Shown here: positions 7,538-15,450 of the stretch, one piece after another
Position numbering within the stretch: the stretch's first letter is position 1
How the letters are laid out: each line of letters opens with the position of its first letter
Source of the DNA: Ectothiorhodospiraceae bacterium
GTDB taxonomy: Bacteria; Pseudomonadota; Gammaproteobacteria; Nitrococcales; Aquisalimonadaceae
Assembly (NCBI GenBank): GCA_020831885.1
Contig: JAFIFU010000038.1
Span: 1 to 34,507, forward strand
DNA: 34,507 bases
Direction of reading: 5' to 3'
Translations under genes and position numbers: made by a program
The notes under the pieces: model-generated
The model's database searches: none
Told to the model about the DNA's origin: nothing
What the model saw: only the letters and a program-made list of their open reading frames with translations

Positions 7538-8713
7538 ATGATCTTCAAGAAGCTTGCTCGTCAATTCGTCGCCCCGGTGGCCGCCGCCACGCTGGCGCTG
7601 GGGGCTTCGTTCTCCGCTTCGGCCGATGACAAGGAAATCGTGCTGGGCGGCTCCATCCCCATGACCGGGCCGTTCGCCTTTGCCGGAATCCAGTTCGACC
7701 GGGGCCTGAAGGATTACGTGGAGTGGATCAACGCCCAGGGCGGTATCGAGGGCCATCGGCTGCGCTACGTGGGCGAGGACACCGGTTACCAGCAGGATCA
7801 GTCCGTGGCCGTGTTCCGCCGCATCACCAGCCGCGAGAACGTGAATTTCTACTTCGGTGATTCCACCGCGTTCCAGCAGGCCATCAACCGGGAGCTGGAC
7901 CGGCGGGACATCCTTATGACCGGCGCCTCCTTCGCCTCGGAGCTGAACAACCCGGATCAGTACCCGCTGCAGTTCCTGCTGGGCCCGGACTACAGCGAGC
8001 AGGTGGGGATTCTGCTGCGACACATCGCTGACGAGAGCCCCGGCGCCCGGGTGGCCCTCATCCATTCCGACACCGAGTTCGGCCGCGACCCCATCGCCTT
8101 CGGCCGCAACATGGCGGAGCAACTGGGCCTGACCGTGGCCGCCACCATCGTGACGCCGCCGGGCGCCGCCGACATCTCCGCCGCCGCCCTGGAACTGCGC
8201 CGGGCCCGGCCGGACTACGCCATCTTCCACGGCTACGTGCTGTCCCCGATTCCGGACTTCATCCAGCGCGCCCGTCAGATGGGGATGGATACCCGGTTCA
8301 TGGGCACCTACTACACCATGGACCAGGGCATCATCAACGAAATGGGCGAGGCCGCCGACGGTTTCATGGGCGTGATGCCCTACCGCTACTACTACGACGA
8401 GGAAGGCCCGGCGCCGATCATGGACGCCATCCGCGAGCTGCACGACGAGTATCAGTCCACCACCTACATCCAGGGCTGGATGACCGGCGTGCTGATCACC
8501 AAGATCGCGGGCGAGACCATCCGTGCGGGCAAGGAGCTCACCGGCCGCAACATGCGGGAGACGCTGGACTCCCTGCGTGACATCGACACCGGGGGCATCA
8601 TGGGAGTGCCGGCCAACTTCCTGGGCAACTCCATCCCCATCGGCCGCATCTACCGGGCCGATGTCTCCAAGGGCCAGATGGTGCCTGTCTCCGACTGGAT
8701 CATTCTGGACTGA
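7538..8713 (+). CDS. livK: Periplasmic substrate-binding protein, LivK type
   Basis: A 391-residue type I periplasmic binding protein (Peripla_BP_6). A signal peptide is evident: basic MIFKKLARQ, hydrophobic VAPVAAATLALGA, then SASA with cleavage expected before DDKEIVLGG near residue 29. The mature start (IVLGGSIPMTGPFAFAG, GLKDYVEWINAQGGIEGH) is characteristic of the LivK/urea/aromatic-acid binding family. AGGAGG at 7523-7528 favours this start; an adjacent GTG at 7535 is the alternative. It captures the solute in the periplasm and delivers it to LivHM. The ligand cannot be deduced; CoA-ligase-linked members of this family often bind aromatic or aliphatic carboxylates. Confidence 0.92.
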   Translation: MIFKKLARQFVAPVAAATLALGASFSASADDKEIVLGGSIPMTGPFAFAGIQFDRGLKDYVEWINAQGGIEGHRLRYVGEDTGYQQDQSVAVFRRITSRENVNFYFGDSTAFQQAINRELDRRDILMTGASFASELNNPDQYPLQFLLGPDYSEQVGILLRHIADESPGARVALIHSDTEFGRDPIAFGRNMAEQLGLTVAATIVTPPGAADISAAALELRRARPDYAIFHGYVLSPIPDFIQRARQMGMDTRFMGTYYTMDQGIINEMGEAADGFMGVMPYRYYYDEEGPAPIMDAIRELHDEYQSTTYIQGWMTGVLITKIAGETIRAGKELTGRNMRETLDSLRDIDTGGIMGVPANFLGNSIPIGRIYRADVSKGQMVPVSDWIILD

Positions 8714-8722
8714 GGTCTCATT

Positions 8723-9535
<813 letters not shown>

Positions 9536-9572
9536 ACCAGTGGAACCGAACAGAGCCCCCGACGGAGGGACC

Positions 9573-11393
9573 ATGACGCGTACCGAGCTTCCGAACCTGA
9601 CCCTGCCCCAGATGCTGCGCGAGAACGCGCGCACCCGCGGCGATGCCGTGGCCCTGCGGCAGAAGGACTTCGGGATCTGGCATCCGATCAGTTGGAGCGA
9701 ATACTACCGGCGTGCCAGGCATTTCGGCCTGGGCCTCCGGTCGCTGGGGCTTCAGCCCGGCGGCCATGTGGGGGTGATCTCCGAGAACCGCACCGAGTGG
9801 GTCATCGCCCAGATGGGCACCGGCATCGTGCGGGGCGTCACCGTGGGCGTCTATCCCACCAGCCCGGCACCGGAGGTGGCCTACGTGCTGGGCCACGCGG
9901 ACGTGGAATACGTGCTCTGCGAAGACCAGGAGCAGACCGACAAGGTGCTGGAGGCCCGCGGTGAACTGCCCAGGATCCGCAAGATCATTGTCGCGGAGAT
10001 GAAGGGCCTGCGCCAGTACGATGAACCGGATCTGCTCTCTTTCGAGCAGGTGGAGGAACTGGGGGCGCAACTGGACGAGGAGCAACCCGGACTGGCGGAT
10101 CAACTGCTGGACGAACAGCAGCTCACCGACCTGGCATTGATGATCTACACCTCGGGCTCCACCGGCAAACCCAAGGGCGCCATGATCAGCTACCGGAACA
10201 TCCGCGAGGCGGCGCCCGGGATCATCGGCCGGCTGGAGCTCACCGAAAACGACAGCGTGCTCTCCTACCTGCCGCTGTGCCATGTGGCCGAGCAGGCCAC
10301 CACCAATTTCGCCCCCATCTATCTGGGCATGCTGGTGAACTTCGGCGAATCGCTGCGCACGGTGCAGGAAGACCTGCGGGAAGTGGCCCCCACGGTGTTT
10401 CTGGGGGTGCCGCGCATCTGGGAGAAAATGCACTCCGCCATCCATATCAAGATGCTGGAAAGCGGCCGCATCCGCCGCTGGCTGTACGAAACCGCCCTGC
10501 GCCAGTGCGAGCCCTTCTGCTTCAAGCACCGCTCGGCGCTGGGGCCACGGGAAAGACTCACCTACGGCATCTGGTACCTGCTGGTGTTCCGGGCGCTGCA
10601 GAATTTCATCGGCCTGCGCAACTGCCGGGTCTCCATCACCGGCGCGGCCCCCATCGCCCCGGACATCATCCGCTTTTTCCGCATCATCGGCGTGCCGCTG
10701 CTGGAGGTCTACGGCCAGACGGAGACCACCGGCATGGTCACCGGCCACCGGCCCGAACACATGTTGCCGGGCACCGTGGGCGAACCCACCGTGGGCACCG
10801 AGATCCGTGTGGCCGAGGACGGCGAACTGCTGATCAGCGGCGGCATGGTTTTCGAAGGCTATTACAAGAACGAGGAGGCGACCAGGAACACCATCGTGGA
10901 CGGCTGGCTGCATACCGGCGACGTGGTGGAACTGCGGGACGGCCAGGTGAAGATGGTGGACCGCAAGAAGGACATCATGATCACCGCCGGCGGCAAGAAC
11001 CTGTCGCCTTCGGAGATCGAGAACACCGTCAAGGCCAGCCCCTACATCAAGGAATGCATCGTGGTGGGGGAACGGCGCAAGTACGTGGCGGCGCTGATCC
11101 AGATCGACTTCGACACGGTGGCCAAGTGGGCCGAGGAGAACGGCATCGCCTACACCACGTTCCGCAGCCTGGCGGAGAACGCCCAGGTCCGGAAACTGGT
11201 GGAGGCAGAGGTGGAGAAGGCCAACCAGACCATGCCCCGGGTGGCGCAGATCAAGCGGCTGGCCTTGCTCACCAAGGAGCTGGATCACGACGACGACGAG
11301 GTCACCGCCACCATGAAGATCCGGCGCTCCAACATCTACAAGAAGTACAGCGACCTGATCGAATCCTTGTACGGGGAGGCCGGGGCCGCCTGA
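9573..11393 (+). CDS. Long-chain-type acyl-CoA ligase (AMP-forming)
   Basis: A 606-residue ANL-superfamily adenylating enzyme that makes acyl-CoA from a carboxylate, ATP and CoA. Motifs: P-loop MIYTSGSTGKPKGAM (190-204), YGQTETTG (380-387), GWLHTGD (444-450) and DRKKDIMITAGGKN with the A10-type Lys near 475. Length and the KNLSPSEIENTVKASPYI region place it with the FAA1/COG1022 long-chain group rather than the shorter FadD group. The start at 9573 follows GGAGGGA; the frame opens at 9540 but that start has no ribosome site. It follows livF by 37 bp and is the last gene of the transport operon, so it probably traps the imported acid as a CoA ester at the membrane (inference). Chain length and substrate are unknown. 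Confidence 0.9.
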   Translation: MTRTELPNLTLPQMLRENARTRGDAVALRQKDFGIWHPISWSEYYRRARHFGLGLRSLGLQPGGHVGVISENRTEWVIAQMGTGIVRGVTVGVYPTSPAPEVAYVLGHADVEYVLCEDQEQTDKVLEARGELPRIRKIIVAEMKGLRQYDEPDLLSFEQVEELGAQLDEEQPGLADQLLDEQQLTDLALMIYTSGSTGKPKGAMISYRNIREAAPGIIGRLELTENDSVLSYLPLCHVAEQATTNFAPIYLGMLVNFGESLRTVQEDLREVAPTVFLGVPRIWEKMHSAIHIKMLESGRIRRWLYETALRQCEPFCFKHRSALGPRERLTYGIWYLLVFRALQNFIGLRNCRVSITGAAPIAPDIIRFFRIIGVPLLEVYGQTETTGMVTGHRPEHMLPGTVGEPTVGTEIRVAEDGELLISGGMVFEGYYKNEEATRNTIVDGWLHTGDVVELRDGQVKMVDRKKDIMITAGGKNLSPSEIENTVKASPYIKECIVVGERRKYVAALIQIDFDTVAKWAEENGIAYTTFRSLAENAQVRKLVEAEVEKANQTMPRVAQIKRLALLTKELDHDDDEVTATMKIRRSNIYKKYSDLIESLYGEAGAA

Positions 11394-11403
11394 GCGCGGC
11401 CCC
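11382..11403. terminator. Inverted repeat between convergent genes
   Basis: GGGGCCGC (11382-11389) and GCGGCCCC (11396-11403) form a perfect 8-bp GC stem with a 6-nt loop. It overlaps the ligase stop codon and lies just before the convergent acyl-CoA dehydrogenase stop at 11411. Position fits a bidirectional terminator, but there is no T-run on either side, so this is a candidate only. Confidence 0.45.
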
Positions 11404-11410
11404 GTGCGGG

Positions 11411-12538
11411 TCAGGCGGCGGCGTGGGCCTGCCAGATCCGCCGCAACTGCCAGGCCTCGTCCCCGAACAGCAGGCCCATGGAGGTCAGGCGCTTGAAATA
11501 GTGCCCCACGTCCAGCTCATCGGTCATACCGATGCCGCCATGCAACTGTATGGCCTGCTGTCCCACGTAGCGGCCGGACACACAGAGCTGCGCCTTGAGC
11601 GCGGCGGCCGCCTCGGCGTTGTCCCCGTCCGGCAACCAGCGGGCCGCCGTGAGGTTCAGCAGGTTCTCCGCCTGGGTGGTGGCAATGTACATGTCCGCCA
11701 TGCGGTGCTGCAGAACCTGGAAACTGGCGATGGGCACGCCGAACTGGCGCCGGGTGCGGGTGTAGTCCACGGTGCGCTGCAACAGGCTCTCCATGACCCC
11801 GACCCCTTCCGCCGCCAGCATGAGACCGGCCTGGTCCAGAACCCGCCGCAGCAACGGCCCGCCGCGGCCGTCGAAAGTCAGCGGCCGGGCCCGGGCGGCC
11901 TGGAACCGCACCTGCCCCGCCCGGTGGCCGTCGATGGTGGGAAAACCGGTCACCTCCACACCCTCCGCCCGTGCCGGGAGCAGGAACAGTTCGATACCGT
12001 CCGCATCCCCCGCCTGGCCGGCCACCCGGGCCGATACCACCAAGTGACTGGCCTGGGGGGCATTCAGCACGGTGATTTTCTCGCCATCCAGGCACCAGCC
12101 GCCGCCATCCCCCCTGGCAGACAGCTCCACCCAGGCCGGGTTGCCGCGGGACGCCGTTTCCTCCCAGGCCAGCACCGGCAGCACATCACCCGCCACCAGC
12201 GCCGACAGCATGGCATCGCGGGCCTCGCCGTCATCGGCCCCGGCCAGGGCCTGCCCCGCCAGGCCGACCACGGCCAGGTAGGGCTCCACCACCAGCCCGC
12301 GGCCGAAGCGTCGCATCAGACCCAGCGTATCGACGATGCCGCCCCCCAGGCCGCCCACCTGTTCGGCAAACGGGATGCCCAGCCAGCCCATGTCGGCGAA
12401 CTGCGCCCAATGGTCCGCGGAGTAGCCCGTCTGACCGGAAACCAGCGCCTGCCGCGCGTGGAAGTCGTAGCGGTCACGGATGAACTTGTCCACGCTGTCA
12501 TCCAGCATGGCGCGCAGATCGTCGGTGAGCAGTGCCAT
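11411..12538 (-). CDS. Acyl-CoA dehydrogenase, small/second subunit type
   Basis: A 375-residue acyl-CoA dehydrogenase-fold flavoprotein. Recognisable parts are the N-terminal helical domain (WAQFADMGWLGIPFAEQVGG), a reduced middle beta domain, and the C-terminal FAD-binding helices with YTRTRRQFGVPIASFQVLQH and LHGGIGMTDEL. The middle domain lacks a typical AMTEPxAGSD FAD loop (it reads AWEETASRGNP), which is characteristic of the partner subunit in heteromeric dehydrogenases. ATG is preceded by GGAGAGG. It begins 23 bp after the larger dehydrogenase, so the two probably assemble as an alpha2beta2 enzyme carrying out the first beta-oxidation step. In actinobacteria such paired enzymes act on bulky CoA esters such as steroid side chains; the substrate here is unknown. 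Confidence 0.88.
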   Translation of the reverse strand: MALLTDDLRAMLDDSVDKFIRDRYDFHARQALVSGQTGYSADHWAQFADMGWLGIPFAEQVGGLGGGIVDTLGLMRRFGRGLVVEPYLAVVGLAGQALAGADDGEARDAMLSALVAGDVLPVLAWEETASRGNPAWVELSARGDGGGWCLDGEKITVLNAPQASHLVVSARVAGQAGDADGIELFLLPARAEGVEVTGFPTIDGHRAGQVRFQAARARPLTFDGRGGPLLRRVLDQAGLMLAAEGVGVMESLLQRTVDYTRTRRQFGVPIASFQVLQHRMADMYIATTQAENLLNLTAARWLPDGDNAEAAAALKAQLCVSGRYVGQQAIQLHGGIGMTDELDVGHYFKRLTSMGLLFGDEAWQLRRIWQAHAAA

Positions 12539-12561
12539 GGTTACTAACCTCTCCGTTCCGG

Positions 12562-13788
12562 CTACCGGCTGAGCAGCAGCTTGGCGATGATGTTGCGCTG
12601 GATTTCGTTGCTGCCGCCGAAAATGCTGGCCGCCCGGTTGTTCAGGTATTTGGGCATGATGGTCAGCGCCTCCTCCGGCCCGATGGGCTCCACCCCGCTG
12701 CCCACGGTCAGCGCCTGGAGCTGCAGGGTCAGCGACGGCGTGCCCGCCACATCCACCGCCAGTTCGGTTATACGCTGCAGCGTCTCCATGGACGTGATCT
12801 TGATCATGGAGCTCATCGGTCCGGACTCCGGCGAACCCTTCTCCAGCGCGGCAAACTGCACCTCGGTGGCCTCCAGGGCGGCGGTTTCCATGAGCAGGCG
12901 CGCATAGCGCTGCTGGAATACCGGATCATCCACCACACGTCCACCGAAGCCGTCTCCGGAGGAGGTCGCCAGGCGCCGGATCGCATCCAGCTCGTTGCGG
13001 AAGTGGGTGGCGAACGAGGAGCTGCCGCCGCGCTCGTATTCCAGCAGGTACTTGGCCACCGTCCAGCCCTTGTTCTCCTCGCCGAGACAACTGTCCAGCG
13101 GAACCCGCACGTTCTCGAAGAACACGTCGCACTGCTCCGGGAAACCGTCCAGCCCGATGATGGGCCGGATGGTGAGCCCCGGCAGGTCCAGCCGGTCCAG
13201 CAGGAAGAAACTGATCCCCTGCTGCGGCTTGCCCTCGGTGCTTGTGCGCACCAGCAGGAACATGCGATTGGCATGATGGGCGTAGGTGGTCCAGGTCTTG
13301 CTGCCGTTGATGACGTAGTGATCGCCCTCGCGCACGGCGCGACAGCTCAGGGAGGCCAGGTCCGAACCGGCATTCGGCTCGGAGTAGCCCTGGGCCCAGA
13401 AGTCATCGCCGGAGGCAATGCCCGGCAGGAAACGCTGTTTCTGCTCCGGGGTGCCGAACTTCATGATCGCCGGGCCGACCATGGCCAGCCCCTGGGGCAG
13501 CAGCCGGGGCACACCGGCACGGCGGCATTCGTCCTCGAAGATCTGCTGCTGCTCGACGCTCCACCCCGGGCCGCCGTACTCCCGGGGCCAGGGCGCCGCC
13601 GCCCAACCCCGCCGGTGCAGGATGCGGTGCCAGCGCATGGTGGGCTCGAACGACGGGAAGAAGCTGGTCATCTTGCGGCCGGCTTCGCGGATCTCCGCAT
13701 CGGCGGCCTGGGCGATGAAATCACGCACTTCCTGGCGGAAAGCGCTGATATCATCCGGCGCGGGGGCGTCAGCAATGGTATCGTGCAC
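12562..13788 (-). CDS. Acyl-CoA dehydrogenase, large subunit type
   Basis: A 408-residue acyl-CoA dehydrogenase. The FAD-contact loop YSEPNAGSDLASL, NGSKTWTTYAHHANRM, and the C-terminal ASIFGGSNEIQRNIIAK motif are clear. In short/medium-chain enzymes the last motif reads IYEGTNEIQR with a catalytic Glu; here that position is Gly, as in the heteromeric FadE group where the base sits elsewhere. The frame opens at 13854, but the first 22 residues look unlike the family and have no ribosome site; GTG at 13788 (VHDTIADAP) has GGAG 8 nt upstream and gives normal length. That GGAG lies inside an inverted repeat (see 13794-13839). Forms a pair with the following gene; converges on the CoA ligase operon and probably uses its product. 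Confidence 0.88.
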   Translation of the reverse strand: MHDTIADAPAPDDISAFRQEVRDFIAQAADAEIREAGRKMTSFFPSFEPTMRWHRILHRRGWAAAPWPREYGGPGWSVEQQQIFEDECRRAGVPRLLPQGLAMVGPAIMKFGTPEQKQRFLPGIASGDDFWAQGYSEPNAGSDLASLSCRAVREGDHYVINGSKTWTTYAHHANRMFLLVRTSTEGKPQQGISFFLLDRLDLPGLTIRPIIGLDGFPEQCDVFFENVRVPLDSCLGEENKGWTVAKYLLEYERGGSSSFATHFRNELDAIRRLATSSGDGFGGRVVDDPVFQQRYARLLMETAALEATEVQFAALEKGSPESGPMSSMIKITSMETLQRITELAVDVAGTPSLTLQLQALTVGSGVEPIGPEEALTIMPKYLNNRAASIFGGSNEIQRNIIAKLLLSR

Positions 13789-13793
13789 AGCTC

Positions 13794-13839
13794 GGCTCCA
13801 GTGTCCTGAAAGACGCGTGACACCGACGCTACTGGAGCC
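13794..13839 (-). promoter_or_regulatory. Inverted repeat covering the dehydrogenase ribosome-binding site
   Basis: GGCTCCAGT (13794-13802) and ACTGGAGCC (13831-13839) are a perfect 9-bp inverted repeat; a second, inner pair GTGTC (13801-13805) / GACAC (13819-13823) lies within. In the minus-strand transcript the 3' arm contains the GGAG that serves the GTG start at 13788, so a folded leader would hide the ribosome site. It could equally be a terminator for the upstream CBS gene or a protein operator. Confidence 0.45.
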
Positions 13840-13872
13840 GGGCGCTCCCGGCATCGTCGAAACTGACGAATT

Positions 13873-14301
13873 TCAACTCCCGGAGGTGGCCTCTCGCAGG
13901 GCGGCGAGCACGTCTTCCCGCGCCACCACCCCCACCAGACGCCCGTCCTCCACCACCGGCAGGCTCTTGATGCGCATATCCACCAGACGCTGGAGCACCC
14001 GGGTGCACGGGGTGTCCGGGCTCACCGCCACCGGACTGTGGGTCATCACCTCCGATACCGGGGAACGCATGATTTCGTCGTAACGGGGCACGATGGTCTC
14101 CGGACGCAGCGTGAACGCCTTCAGCACGTCCATCTTTGTCACCACGCCCCGGAGCTCGTGAGCCTCATTGACCACCGGCAGGCCGTTGAACCCGTACTGC
14201 TCGAACAGCGCCTGGGCGTCGGCCAAGGTGGCCTCCGCACGCACCGTGACCGGCGAGCGCGTCATGATATCGGCGACACGGTACTTCACGAATTCGTACA
14301 T
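13873..14301 (-). CDS. Tandem CBS-domain protein
   Basis: A 142-residue protein made of two CBS motifs and little else: residues about 8-62 (VADIMTRSPVTVRAEATLAD through VVTKMDVLKAF) and about 83-138 (VSEVMTHSPVAVSPDTPCTR through VVAREDVLAAL). CBS pairs bind adenosyl nucleotides (AMP, ATP, SAM) and usually act as energy sensors; stand-alone proteins of this size regulate partners in trans. Start at 14301 follows GGGGAGGG; the frame opens at 14328. It lies upstream of the two dehydrogenase genes on the same strand, so it may be co-transcribed with them, although an inverted repeat lies between. Its partner is unknown. Confidence 0.88.
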   Translation of the reverse strand: MYEFVKYRVADIMTRSPVTVRAEATLADAQALFEQYGFNGLPVVNEAHELRGVVTKMDVLKAFTLRPETIVPRYDEIMRSPVSEVMTHSPVAVSPDTPCTRVLQRLVDMRIKSLPVVEDGRLVGVVAREDVLAALREATSGS

Positions 14302-14412
14302 GCGGCCCTCCCCTGGCTGGTCCGGCACTGAAAGCGGGTGTTCAGCTCCGAGTGTACACAGCCGGTGAAGGACTTGGCGAGCCGGCGGAGCGGGAGCCGC
14401 CGACGGACGCGG

Positions 14413-14502
14413 GCCCTTCGCGCACGCTGAGCGGCGTTGGCGTTCCTGACAAGGCGACGGCCATTGCCTGCGAACGCCGCCTTGTCAGCCCGCTCGAAGG
14501 GC
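14413..14502. other. Interlocked inverted repeats in intergenic region
   Basis: Four inverted pairs lie within 90 bp: GCCCTTCG 14413-14420 with CGAAGGGC 14495-14502; GAGCGG 14429-14434 with CCGCTC 14490-14495; GGCGTTC 14439-14445 with GAACGCC 14472-14478; CTGACAAGGCG 14446-14456 with CGCCTTGTCAG 14478-14488. The first two nest as outer stems. The last two occur in the order A-B-A'-B', so they are either alternative hairpins or a pseudoknot. The region lies 3' of the hydroxyacyl-CoA dehydrogenase gene and 5' of the CBS gene, both minus strand. A terminator, a structured leader or a palindromic element are all possible. Confidence 0.5.
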
Positions 14503-14527
14503 TCCGCAGAGCACCATGGGAATTTCC

Positions 14528-15310
14528 TTAACGGGGCGCCATCCGGATGGCGCCATCCAGCCGCACGCTCTCACCGTTGAAGTAGCCGTTGGTGATCATG
14601 GCTTCGGCCAGTTCGGCATACTCTTCGGGCTTGCCCAGCCGCTTTGGAAACGGCACGGAGGCGGCCAGGGCCTGCTTCACGTGCTCCGGCGCGCTGTTCA
14701 TCAGCGGAGTGCTGAAAATGCCGGGCAGAATGGTGTTCACACGGATGCCGTCGTTCATCAGATCCCGCGCCATGGGCAGGGTCATGCCCACCAGTCCGGC
14801 CTTTGAGGCGGAATAGGATGTCTGTCCGATCTGCCCGTCCTCCGCAGCCACCGAGGCGGTGTGAATGATGACGCCGCGCTCACCGTCTTCCAGCGGCTCC
14901 AGCGACAGCATGCCCATGGCGGACTTGGCGGCACAGCGGAAGGAACCCACCAGATTGATCTGGATGATGCGGTCGAACCTGTCCACCGGGAAATGCTTCG
15001 GCTCTCCGGTTTCCTTATCCCGGCTGGCGGTCTTGACGGCCAGCCCCGTGCCGGCGCAGTTGACCAGAATGCGCTCCTGACCAATGGCCGCCCGGGCCTT
15101 GGCGAATCCGGCATCCACGTCCGCCTCGGAGGTCACATCCACCTTGCAGAACACGCCCCCCAACTCCTTGGCCAGGGCCTCGCCCTGCTCCTCGTTGAGG
15201 TCGAACAGGGCCACCTTGACGCCGGAGGCCGCCAGGCGGCGGGCAGTGGCGGCGCCAAGCCCGGAGGCGCCACCGGTGATCACGGCACTGACATTGGCAT
15301 CCAGTTTCAT
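14528..15310 (-). CDS. HSD10-like 3-hydroxyacyl-CoA dehydrogenase (SDR)
   Basis: A 260-residue short-chain dehydrogenase. The cofactor loop is TGGASGLG (12-19), with Asp37 at the end of beta-2 favouring NAD. NCAG lies at 84-87 and the catalytic set is Ser153, Tyr166 and Lys170 (YSASK). The stretch SVAAEDGQIGQTSYSASKAG, the VPFPKRLGKPEEYA segment and the ending RLDGAIRM closely follow mitochondrial HSD17B10 / type II 3-hydroxyacyl-CoA dehydrogenase, so oxidation of 3-hydroxyacyl-CoA or 3-hydroxy-2-methylacyl-CoA is likely, rather than FabG-type synthesis. The start at 15310 (MKLDANVSAV) is chosen from family length; the frame is open to 15610. With the ligase and dehydrogenases it supplies the third beta-oxidation step; no enoyl-CoA hydratase or thiolase is in the window. 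Confidence 0.88.
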   Translation of the reverse strand: MKLDANVSAVITGGASGLGAATARRLAASGVKVALFDLNEEQGEALAKELGGVFCKVDVTSEADVDAGFAKARAAIGQERILVNCAGTGLAVKTASRDKETGEPKHFPVDRFDRIIQINLVGSFRCAAKSAMGMLSLEPLEDGERGVIIHTASVAAEDGQIGQTSYSASKAGLVGMTLPMARDLMNDGIRVNTILPGIFSTPLMNSAPEHVKQALAASVPFPKRLGKPEEYAELAEAMITNGYFNGESVRLDGAIRMAPR

Positions 15311-15450
15311 CGCTTCATCCTTCTGGCAGGGTTTAGAACGCGGAATCCGCTGCATTCTGCCTTGTGACCGGCCGAGATCGCATCGTCGGAAGCGACGAAG
15401 CGGCGCGGCCACGCCGTAACGGCAGTGACCAGCGCCCCAGGCGCCGCCCC

